From assembly GCA_030248215.1 (NCBI GenBank), contig JASANG010003337.1, positions 124,001 to 188,000 of the forward strand: a stretch of 64,000 bases of DNA, read 5' to 3'. The translations under genes were made by a program, and so were the position numbers. The notes under the pieces are model-generated. The model ran no database searches, was not told where the DNA came from, and saw only the letters and a program-made list of their open reading frames with translations. How positions within the stretch are numbered: position 1 is the stretch's first letter; each line of letters starts with the position of its first letter. This document shows positions 51,095 through 62,500 of this stretch, in pieces. This DNA comes from Enoplolaimus lenunculus. Taxonomy: Eukaryota; Nematoda; Enoplea; Enoplida; Thoracostomopsidae.

Positions 51095-51295
51095 CTAAAA
51101 TATGAAAAATTTGTACGGTTCGCTAGCATTTAGAAATTAACTTTATCAAACTTATGAGATTACAAATTAGCGGTGAAGCTGAAAGAAATTGTGTCAAAAC
51201 GAGCGGAAAAATATATAATAGTGAAAAAACCTCGTCAAGCGAAGCGAGCGAGAAGCTAACCGCAATTTTGGTACAAATGGTGTCTAACCGACAAA

Positions 51296-51476
51296 ACACT
51301 GTAAATTCCAGTGCGTTGATTTTAACTCAGAATGAATTGAATCACTCAATCTGAGTTAGCACTATCAGGACTCACAATTCTGAGTTGATTCAACTCATTC
51401 TGATGTAATTAATCAACTCTCCCGGAGTCAACTCAACTCACATAGAAAATCAACTCAACTCAAAGTGAGTAAGCAA
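51296..51476. mobile_element. diverged element related to family G
   Basis: ACACTGTAAATTCCAGTGCG opens a run of AACTCA/TGAGTT words (GAGTTGATTCAACTCATTC) arranged as inverted repeats; the ends resemble G but the body differs. Confidence 0.55.
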
Positions 51477-53011
51477 AAAAAAGAACACACCGAAACATAT
51501 AATTTTCCGGGAGTATAATACCAACTTCCCAAAATACTAAATTTAACGAGTAAAAATCACAATCTTCTGCGAACAGTTCAATTTTCCAGAATTCTAATTT
51601 TTGAAATCTTCAGTTTTCAAAAATTAAAACTCTATTTTACAAAAAATCCCAATTTTTCGGGTAAAATATGTACCAATTTGCCAAAATGCCAATTTTCCAG
51701 GAGTTGGGAATTTATCTAATAATTTTGGCAGAGGATGGGACCTTACTTGCATAAAATTTCGATGCCGTTTACGCCTCTTGACAGGCAGTATAAACGCAAT
51801 TTCTGGGTGGGATCCGTTGTTTTGTTGAGCAAACGGCTTGCCATCACACGATCTTTTCTTTGCTTGCTCACAGAAGTTGTCATTTACTAATATTGCGAAT
51901 ATATACACTCCTTTATATTACTTTGATGGCAACTGTCGAGTTTGATGCCAATATGTAATATTTTAAAAGATTTAATGCTACGCATTACACCAAGATTTAG
52001 CAATTCACACAGCTAACAAACAAGTACAATTGCGATATCTTAAATATCACAACTCTTGTTAAAAACTTTTGAATTAAAAAATTCCAGCACCAAAAATATC
52101 GAAAAATTCCAATGAAAATACCACTTATAACCGGGGCAGCTTGAGACACGTTTTATCCCAATTAGACTATTGGATAACATTTTGTATGCTTATAGAACCT
52201 GCATCGTATTCAAAAATTCGTATTTGTCCGGTATTATCATGTGTAGGTCACTTTTTGTTGTGAATATCATATGATATATTTTCAATTACCTGCATGCTTG
52301 TGGTAACGTACCAAAATTGTCCTGTTGAATCTCATGTGATTCTCGAATGTGAAATTTGAATTTTTGAATTATGAAGGTGTGGTTCTAAGCGATCTTGCGT
52401 CGGAAACGATTTGCAGGCGTGTATTTGGTTCTTAAAGCACATCTGTTCCTCTGCCGTCCAACTTGCCGTTCATTTATTAGCACCTAAAGTTGGACTATCA
52501 TCTGATGTTCACATTAACGTCCACAGTATCACGACATACAGACCCTGGTATATATTGATCATTTGAGAACGGTATTCGAGATTATCTGCTGATCAGATTA
52601 AGAGCCCGAATTGCAACGTTGGCGTCGAATCAACATGGGACAAACCGTTACACACCTGCCCCGGTCATAACTTGAACCCAGTAATAATACCGAAATTGGA
52701 CAGTGAAAATTACCACGTTCCACTACCGGAACCGGAATTCTGGTTACAACCTTGAATACCTGTCTACTTGAAAAATCAGTATTTAACTACAAACCGATAT
52801 TCGAGCGTAAAATTATTACCGAAGTACAAAGTTTTCTATTGAGAAACAAAAACAATAATACTGAACGATTTTTCTGTGTCTCCTTAGATACAAAGCATTG
52901 AACCACTGTTACATTAGGTTTTTTCGCCGCTGAACAAAACTCTTAGTGTAAAATAGTTTAGCAAATGCTTAAGTTGCATCTTTTAAAGTCTAAACAGAAT
53001 AATTAACTTTT
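51477..53011. other. region upstream of the calcyphosin-like exons; no 5' exon found
   Basis: The missing first exon(s) of the EF-hand gene should lie here or further right on the minus strand, but no stretch like the family N-terminus was seen. A 94-codon frame at 51624-51908 ends in repeat-like sequence (GGGTGGGATCCG). Confidence 0.5.
52660..52757. repeat. short family F fragment
   Basis: CACTACCGGAACCGGAATTC and TGGTTACAACCTTGAATACC mark the right end of the family. Confidence 0.6.
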
Positions 53012-53754
53012 AAAGCCCTATTCATACTTGCAAGTTTTTGCTGCGAGAACTTGTAGCTGCAACTTGCACGAAATAGTAAAGAATCATAACTTTCATTCTG
53101 AATCTTGACATGAATTTATGTGAATAATTTGCAGGCCCCTGCAATAAATATCTAACATAACCTATAATCTATCAATTTAGCCAATTATGATAAATGAATT
53201 CGACTTGCAGGACTATTCATACCTACGAATTAATTCTTCGTGTATATTTATCATGAATAAATTGCAGCTGTAAGTTCTTCAAATGAATGTTTCAAAAAAC
53301 TTGCAGCTGCAAGTTTCAGTTGTAAGAAACATTCATGCGCAAAGAAGGCTATACTCGAAATTTCTCGACTTGAAAAAGTTTCCATCGCGATGCAGTCTTT
53401 ATTTATTTGCTTAAAAATTTAAAACTAGTCCCATTACTTTCGCCGACGGCTGCGAAATATCAAACAAGTTAGATATTTGAATTAATTCACACTTCTTGAA
53501 TAAATTCAATAAGTCTGAATTAATTCAAAGGCGCTCAGCAACATGTCTTCTGATTGGCCAATGAAAATGCAAGTGCAAGAAATTCGAGCGATTTGCGACG
53601 GCGTTCACACGTGCGAATTAAATTCAATCACATGAATTCTAATGAATAATTTGCAGCTGCAAGCATTTCAAATCTGCTTTGTGACCAAACTTGGACATGC
53701 AAGTTGCACGTGCAAGGTTTTTCTGCAAAAACTTGTACGTGTGAATAGGGCTTT
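53012..53754. mobile_element. long composite MITE family E copy E8, about 740 bp
   Basis: AAGCCCTATTCATACTTGCA opens it and ACGTGTGAATAGGGCTTTA closes it. A second set of E-type words in the middle suggests that two E elements fused or one inserted into another, and the composite then moved (see E7). Confidence 0.8.
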
Positions 53755-53863
53755 ACTGGATATTTCAAAACATTGAACTACAATTCAAGCCTTCTCGTTC
53801 AACGCAAGACAGCAAATATACTGAGAAACAAGAAAGATTTAATACATACATTATTACTAATCT

Positions 53864-54272
53864 GCAGGGTGTAACCGGATATCCGTTTTCGTTACCGGTA
53901 AAATCGGTGTCCGTTTCCGTTATAGGAATAACAGAAATTATATCATTTGTACATGCAAAATTAGTTCTAAATCACGTTTATATTTGGAAATTTTTCATCA
54001 CAGATATGTTGCAATTGTTTGAAATGGCATAAAAATTACGAAATTCATTCGAAATCTTAAAAATTTCGATGCATCCGCTATTGTTTCTTTTAAATTTTAG
54101 AAAACCCAGTGAACATTTGCACGTCTCTATTGCGTTGGCGGAAAAATAAAACATCTTTGAAGTTTTTTCACCTCAATATCCGTTTTCCGTTTGCTTTATT
54201 TTGATCACTATCCGTTTCCGTTATTTTGAGCACTATTCGTTTCCGTTTCCGTTATATCCGTTTCTGAAAACT
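53864..54272. repeat. repeat family F-prime, reverse
   Basis: GCAGGGTGTAACCGGATATC opens it, GATGCATCCGCTATTGTTTC lies inside and TTATATCCGTTTCTG closes it. Confidence 0.72.
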
Positions 54273-54721
54273 ACTAGTTGTCCTAATCTTTGGAGTCTGA
54301 TTTTTTCTACACCAAATTCGGAAGTGAAGCAAAATTTGGTAATAAATTCAGTACTAAAGCTTAAAAACTTGCTTCAAAGGAACGTCTCAGCTCACTGAAG
54401 AGCACAGTAAATTGCCAGAACCTCCAGCATATATTCAACCGGAACTGCACGACAACTGTTACGACAGCCAAAGGCAAATCTATTGTATCCTACTCGCTTG
54501 TAAGCTCGATATATCGGATGCTCGTAGTTCTGTTTACTTTAAGTAAAACATATAAACAAAAAATGTAAATCAGTGGTCTACGTTGTTGTCTTGGTCACAA
54601 AATTCAAACGCCGACAAGCAGAAATAAAACATTAAGTTCAAAATATAAACACCATCAACTAATAGAACAGTGAGACTATCATAAACACGGCAAAGACGGG
54701 TATGTTTAACTATAAACACTA

Positions 54722-54930
54722 CACTGTAAAAAATGGTGAGTCAAATTGACTCTCTCGGAAACAGGCTTTTCCTGACTACACAAACTGAGTCGAATTCGAC
54801 TCCGCCAGAGTGAAACGTGCGACATAGTGAATCGAATTTGACTCTGCTGGAGTCGAATTTGACTCAGTTTGTGTAGTCACGAAAGGCCTATTTCCGAGAG
54901 AGTCAATTTGGCTCCCCATTTTTTGCAGTG
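54722..54930. mobile_element. palindromic MITE family G copy G3
   Basis: CACTGTAAAAAATGGTGAGT opens it and CCCCATTTTTTGCAGTG closes it, with TA on both sides, which hints at a TA target. Confidence 0.86.
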
Positions 54931-55548
54931 TAGTATTGGCTCAAAGAATCTTTCAAAAATGTTTATTTCAAACTTTGGATGGCTCAAATAGTGCCAACCG
55001 GCATCAAGTATAGCAAAACAAACATTAAACAAATATTTGTTGGGTATCTGTACTCTTGCGGCAGATGCTGAAATTTTTAAGAGAAGGGTCAACATAAGAA
55101 ATAGTGAAAAAAACTTGCAAGCGAACCGAGCGAGAAATCAAACGCAATTCTGCTACTAACCGTTCATACAAAGTCTTGGTTTTGATCCATAGGGTCTATG
55201 CCTGGGTGGGGATATTTTGGATTCGCCATTGCTGGACTAAGATCAGTTTTAGGTTTAACGCTTTACCAGTCAGCTTTTCATTTTTTACACGCCAAGTTTT
55301 TACGTTTAAATTGTCAAATTTGAAACAATTTACATTGTGTATTGCATAAGTAAAACATGTACTGCATAACAGATGATACGAGCAAACTAAAAGTGGCCTA
55401 TATTCAGTAAAGTCTAAATTAATAAAATTTGACTAAATTACTGAGTTAATTTGATTAAAAACAATTTTACTTACTAAATATGGTAATGAAAAAATTTTCA
55501 ATTATCGTCTAAAGCATCATGTCACATTAAACTTGTTTCCACCTTAAA

Positions 55549-55618
55549 GCAGCTTGCAATCGGAATTACCGGAACCAGAAATGGAAAAATTACCGGAAAC
55601 GAAATCGGAACCGGAAAA
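55549..55618. repeat. family F fragment
   Basis: GGAATTACCGGAACCAGAAA and AATCGGAACCGGAAAATAAA are family words; no ends are seen. Confidence 0.5.
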
Positions 55619-55977
55619 TAAAAAAAATACATACAACCGAAAAATTTATTTTAATTTTCGTTTTTGCGATTGTTGGTGAAATATAAGACACGCTATTATT
55701 TAAAGAAAAGACTGATGCGTTATGTTACTGTATATAAACTTTGACCAATATTTACTTCTTGCAGCGAAGCAGTATCTATAAACGTAGTTCAAAAGCGTAA
55801 CCCTTAGCGAAGGCGTGTCTAAATGTAAAACTAAACCTAATACCTATAATAAGCTTAACAATAAAATTAGTCTAAAGCCTAAACTACTCTATTGCAGTAT
55901 TTCAACATTGGACGTTCATTAAAGCGCTCTAGTGAAATTACTTTGAGCGGTTTACAAGCCGTCCATACATCGCATAC

Positions 55978-56165
55978 AGAAGCGGATCAAAAAATTTCTG
56001 ACGGGGGAAGGCGGGCTGGCAAATGTTATGAAACGCAAAAATTGTACGGTAAAACCTTATCATTTTATCACCAAAAAATTTTCTGGGGTCGAAACGTTGT
56101 GAGGTACACCTTACCATTTTAACACAAAAAAATCCTACGGAAAAAATTGTAAAAAAATGGCGTCT
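55978..56165. mobile_element. repeat family L copy, reverse
   Basis: AGAAGCGGATCAAAAAATTT opens it; AAAACCTTATCATTTTATCA and CACCTTACCATTTTAACACA are the family blocks. Confidence 0.58.
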
Positions 56166-56207
56166 GCTTGTAACATTTCGCTTAAAGCTGAAAAAAATTA
56201 ATTTAGT

Positions 56208-56241
56208 AGTAGTTATAACCCCCCGGGGGGTTATAACTACT
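56208..56241. repeat. perfect 34-bp palindrome
   Basis: AGTAGTTATAACCCCCC is followed directly by its exact inverse, GGGGGGTTATAACTACT, with no loop. Confidence 0.95.
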
Positions 56242-56553
56242 TTTAGTTTTGTCAGCATTAAATCGGAACGCTTATTTCATGTCAACAAAACCTTAATTAT
56301 AAGAAAAAGAGGCACGACCTACCCATGTTAACGCTTATACATTCGTTTTTTGGCTTATGTTTACACGTTAGGCTCAGGTTCAAATTAAGACTTATGAGTA
56401 CACCTGTTAGAGTTAACATAGGCTCTCAAATTCAAGGTATCAAGTTGAAGATATCAAAATAGCCAAAGCATAAAAGTATAAAATTCGTAATGTTAAGATT
56501 AAACATGATTAGTAACCGTATTGGGTTTAATATATCTTAAACAAAAAATGTCA

Positions 56554-59500
56554 TTAATTGCTTGCAGCCACCGAATTTGGCCGTGTTTGTGCCAGTCCAT
56601 GTTGCGGTTGAATGCCAGGAACTACACCGTTCAATTCAACGTTGAGAAAACCTTGCGAACTCGCTTCAGAAAGTAATTCGCTTGCTCGTGTTTCAGCTTC
56701 TCGCAAACGCTATTAAATAACTGGTAAATGTAGCATACACAGTGTGATTTAATTGAAAAACAGCGTAAGAAACCAAAAAATGAATTGTGGCCAAAATAAC
56801 AAAAAGCAAACCAGGATTTAGAGAACCATTTTCATCCGATACGGATACTGATATCCGGTTATTCGTTAATATTTATACATTCAAAGCAAAATAACTCACG
56901 TACGCTATTTTATAACTTTTACATTCTTCTCATATTCCGGTCAGTAAATATTCTACAGTCCAAGTACACGACGATAATACATTTGTTTACTTTGAGGTTC
57001 GTTTGCGTATGGCTATAGCCAGGACCGAAGAGTTACGCCCCCGGGAACTATCCGCCCCGAGGCTGCTCATGCAGATCCTATTTGATCCATAGTGGCCCGA
57101 TAGCCGTTTCGATATTGTCAAAGACATTATTTACCTTACGGCGATTTTCAACATTTTCACGGTCAAGAGCCACTTGTGTTGTCTCCGAAAAAACCGCTTC
57201 AAGATTGAGTGCTAACAATGGTCCAATCAACCAGTTGTACACGTTATCCTTGAAATATCATTGGCCGTTGGTCAAACACATAACAGCACAACTGCTAAGT
57301 TTATATCAAAACTTTGATAATTTCTTATAACTGTTGGGGCCAATGGTACCTCAAGGGGCGTAACCGTAGATTAAACGTATTCGTAAGCCTAAGCCTAAGC
57401 CTAAGCGTTACAAAAATGTGTTCCTAAGCCTAAGCCTAAGCGTTGCAAAAATGTATTCCTAAGCCTAAGCCAAAGTCTAAAAGCAAATAATGTAATCTAG
57501 AGTCTAAACCTACTCTTTTATAAACCCACCAGAAACCTGGACGCCCCTAAACGTAACATGGGCCACTGTTGGAATAAAGTGTGAAAGTTCCGATTCATGT
57601 ACCCTCTAACTGGACCTAACGCCCAAGACCGCCATGTAACGGTGGACTCCGGAACGCTGGCGACTAAAAACCATCCATCTGTCGTTTATTACATAATGCT
57701 TATTTATATACTGGATACGAAAAAAAAACAAATTGAAAAAAAACTTAAACTGAGACACTGAAAATTGATAATTACGTATTATTTTGCAATTTAAACACGT
57801 TACGGCGGTGGGCTTTGATTAAATATATAAAGTTGCGATCATAGAAATAGTTTTCATTTGATCAGATAAATTAAAATATCATTTGTAATACGACTGCACA
57901 TACTGGAACGTCATCGACCAAATAGTATAAAATTGTGCTTGCTGTATTTCGTACAACACTTTTACCAGTCAGATCAATGTACCGTTGAATTGCAAGTTCT
58001 GAAAATGTTGAAAAAATACCATTTTGCTTAAATGATTGAACAAGTCAAAGTGATGCAAATGTAACGGTAATTTATCTCAAAGAATGTGTAAAACCTAAGT
58101 TTATTGAAACTTAAAAAAATCTGAAATATTCGCAGTTATTAAATTTTCGGAATTGAACGTATGTACGGTTTGATGCGGCGTGGGACGGAAATGATAGTAC
58201 CAATTACGGATTTTCCGTAATTTACCGTGTTAGTGGCGTTTTTGACGTACTTATGCTAGCCACGGGCCATTCCATTGAGGACTGACTTGACAACTTTCCA
58301 ACATAAGTCAAAAGTAGCCGAGGGGACGCGGTGCTTAATAACCTTTTAGATTTATACAGCTGTTGACGTCAATTTTGCAAGGCAACTTCCGCTTACCTAC
58401 AACTTTTGCTCCGGAAGCAACAAAACCAGTTGTTCCCTGACGTTCAAACAACTCAATACCGCCAACAGATACTTTTTCATGCGGAGTTTGTACCTGAAAA
58501 TGTACAAAATGTTAATATTAAAAATATCATCATTTCAACTCGACAGAACTCGACTAAAAATAGACGTATTCGTAGCAACCGAACTGAATTGTGCTTATAT
58601 TTTTGTGTCAAAACCGCAAAGATGACGTTTGCAAATCACCAAAATAACCATGTAAATGTTTAGTGACGTCACTTTATCTTAGAGTATTTGTTTAGGTCGG
58701 TGGTGACGTCATTCAAAAAACACTTTCAAACCAACGACTGCCTAACTATAACGTAAACAGAAATGTTAGTAATTTGCCACAATATCAACAAGTGTCAATA
58801 GACACAATGGCCCATGTTACTTTAAGGGGCGTCCAGGTTTCTGGTGGGTCTATAAAAGAGTAGGTTTAGATTCTAGATTATATTTTTTTTGCTTAGGCTT
58901 AGGCTACGGAATGCGCTTATAATCTATTGTTACGCTCCTTAAAGTAACATTGCCCGAAACAATAATATGCATACAGAATATGTAAATGTTGTCCTATAAA
59001 TATAATGTTTACCATACAGCTTTAGTGCGGATGGTGTATAAAATTTCTTTAAAGTGTTTTATAAAGCAAACCGCTTTCTAAATCTGATAGTAATCAGAAT
59101 TCGACTTGGGTCACTCACCGCCTCTGTTGTGGCTGCGTTATCCTGCTGTGGTTCAATGCTTTGGAACGGATTATAGAAACGAACAAAACAGATTTTGAGC
59201 ATTTCTTTTACCTAAAATAATCATTTAAATGTTCAGGGTTGCGTTATGCTCGCTGCGCATTGCCGGACGCCACCGGACACACGCGCGCACCGCCAGACGC
59301 CGCGGGACGCCTGCGCGCACCGCCAGACGCCGCCGGACGCCTGCGCGCACCGCCAGACGCCGCCGGACGCCTGCGCGCACCGCCAGACGCCGCCGGACGC
59401 CTGCGCGCACCGCCAGTCGCCGCGGGACGCCTGCGCGCACCGCCAGACGCCGCGGGACGCCTGCGCGCACCGCCAGACGCCGCGGGACGCCTGCGCGCAC

Positions 59501-62500
59501 CGCCAGACGCCGCCGGACGCCTGCGTGCACCGCCAGACGCCGCCGGACGCCTGCGCGCACCGCCAGACGCCGACGTACGCCTGCGCGGACCGCCAGACGC
59601 CGCCGGACGCCTGCGCGCACCGCCTGACGCCGCCGGACGCCTGCGCGCACCGCCAGACGCCGCCGGACGCCTGCGCGCACCGCCAGACGCCGTCGGACGC
59701 CTGCGCGCACCGCCAGACGCCGCCGGACGCCTGCGCGCACCGCCAGACGCCGCCGGACGCCTGCGCGCACCGCCAGACGCCGCCGGACGCCTGCGCGCAC
59801 CGCCCGACGCCGTCGGACGCCTGCGCGCACCGCCAGACGCCGCCGGACGCCTGCGCGCACCGCCAGACGCCGCCGGACGCCTGCGCGCACCGCCAGACGC
59901 CGCCGGACGCCTGCGCGCGCCATTCGAAAATTTTGGCGCATGCGGCCGCGCGCCGGCGCTACATTACCGCACGGCGGCGCCCGACGGCGTCCGGCTTAGT
60001 AAAGCATAGCGCAACCCGAACAGTGGCGTCTCTGAATCACATATGTTAAACGTATTTCAGAGAATGTTGTCCAAAGGCGGATCTGTTCTCTATTTAAGGG
60101 GGTCATTTTCAGGTTTTTTATCAATGACAGCAATAATTTACTAACCTTTATAATGCAGTTAGCTTTGCATTCTTGTATTTTACTATCTAAAATTGTTGAC
60201 ATTTCTCGAAAGATGCCTTCGACGTATCTTGGATTCTAAAAACAAACCTGTACAGAAAGTTAACTTGATTTTGCATAACAAATTGCAATTAAAACAATTT
60301 TTGTATCAGCAAAATGTTTCATGTTCCATCTGGATTTGTTCCCGTTCAATTTAGTTACATTTCGTTGCTGCGATCCTGCAGCATTTCAAAGTACGTAGAA
60401 GTAACTCTATGTTTGACAAGCATTATGTGCAATAACTTGGTCGTCCAAGGGTTGTGCTATTGCTTGTCGTACGGTGTCATCCGCCACCTATCCGGCGACG
60501 CCCACATCCGTACAGCAACGCCTGTCACCCATCCGGCGACGCATACATCCGTACAGCAACGCCTGTCACCCATCCGGCGACGCCCACATCCGTACAGCAA
60601 CGCCTGTCACCCATCCGGCGACGCCCACATCCGTACAGCAACGCCTGTCACCCATCCGGCGACGCCCACATCCGTACAGCAACGCTTGTCACCCATCCGG
60701 CGACGCATACATCCGTACGGCGCCGTCCGTCACCATACGGTATCGTACGTGAATAATTCACGTACGATATCCCACCGTGACGTACGATGACGGACGACAC
60801 CGGATGGCATTAAAATTATTAAAAAGTATATCGCAACCCTCGAGTGAGAAAATTTTTATTTTGGAAACTTCAAATATGTCATACTAACGAGTATTTGTTT
60901 TCTCGTTTCCACATTCCACTTGTTCAAAAAGAACAACACATACTTAAGCGCAATGTAAATACGTTAAATAATATATATCGCACCGTATTGAACAATTGCA
61001 ACACGTATACATAGTACTAAATCACCACAAGAAGTGAGAGCCCCTTCGGGCTCGAGCGTCAAGCTCCTATAGCTGAGTGGTGATGGGTATACGCCTCCCA
61101 CTCCAGTCACTGGAGTTCGAATCCTAGCATAAAAGTAGGTCTCAGGGGAAATAGAAAATATTCATGTGAGAATGGGTTAATTTGCCTTTATTGTCTAAAA
61201 TTTAGCGGATATTTTAGATTTTATTAGCGTTTTTGAACGTTTCCGGTTTACAATGTTTGCCAATATCATATCAATCATTTGAACTTACGTTCATTTTCAG
61301 CTGTTCTACGCAGTATTTCGTGGTTTCAGTAACAATATCAGTAACAGCGTCGATAAATTTGAGACAGGATGGTTCTAACTTTGAGATCCGTTTCGCAACA
61401 AAATGATCCATAACACCATTTTTGACAAATAAGTCCGCATTACATCCCTTAAAATGTAAAATAATAACAAATATATTTTGCAGACTGCAGATTACACTAC
61501 GTATGACTTTGTATTTTAAGGAATAAAAAAAACACGTTTGATTCAACTACTGATTGACAGCAAAATTTTGCTGCGAGAACTTGCAGCTGCACACTTGTAC
61601 TTGTAAGTTTTGTTCAAAGCCGGTTCGGTATTGTCAAAAAATCAATCATAAGCTTTGTTTTTAATGAAAAAATGCAAATACATTTTTCAAAATTATTCCA
61701 ATGTTAATAGAAACAACTCGCAGCGAGTGGCATAACTTTTTTAAAAATGCGGAAAATTGTATTGCTGAAATTGCCGGAACCAAAAAATTCTAGCGCAACC
61801 AAAACTAACGATCGCTTGTTTACGACGCTGAAGCCTGTCGGGAAGGCAGATATCTGGTTGTACGCTGATATTTTGGTCACGAACCGTCTGTTAAGATTAT
61901 GGCACTAAATTGAAGGCAAATATCAATCAGCATTAACGTTTCCTTGTTTTAAAATGGTATATTAATATTTAACTTACCATTGCATTTATTATTGCAGTTT
62001 GAATTTCGTTTGTTTCATCTTGTTTAGATTCCAATAATTCTCTGACTTCCTTACAGAAAGTTCCGTAGAAATGTTGTTTTATCAACGCACCGCAAATACT
62101 GTAACAAAACGTAACTCTGTGAGTTATGGACTTTGTTGACTTATTTGGCAATGTTTTTTTTCTGTTACGGTAACAACTGCTTACTATGAGCAGATTTGAC
62201 ATTTGCGCACAACACGACGCAACCAACAGCACCCAACACCAGAGCTGTGTGAGGTCGAAAAAGTTTTCAGATATTTGAACAATTTCAGGATAATGTCGAT
62301 TGAAACATTTGTCATGCCAAAATTTCAACTTCATTTAATAGTGATTATGCAAAAGTTTCGCTTGTATTTTTGCTCACTGAGCCAAGATAAAGATTAGGGG
62401 CGAAACATTTTTCTACGAAACTGCAATAGAATAAACTTAAGCTTTGGACAAATTTTTGGTTTACGCTTAGGCTTAGACATAAGCTAATTTTTTACGTTTA

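Noticed and set aside
46639-54930. Segmental duplication of a block containing E and G elements around the calcyphosin-like gene
   Set aside because: The sequence between E7 and G2 is coding and differs from that between E8 and G3, so only the elements themselves are shared.
59281-59920. CRISPR-like regular array
   Set aside because: The units follow each other without unique spacers, and the host is an animal genome.
59225-60049. Long open frames on both strands through the GC-rich array, up to 267 codons
   Set aside because: The unit is 30 bp, so frames stay open by period alone; the products are simple 10-residue repeats and the array lies in an intron.
60314-60790. 158-codon frame through the 41-bp array
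   Set aside because: It is carried by the tandem repeat and follows no known protein; all three frames are partly open there.
61060-61135. A functional tRNA gene
   Set aside because: The D stem and acceptor stem do not pair; only the promoter boxes are kept.
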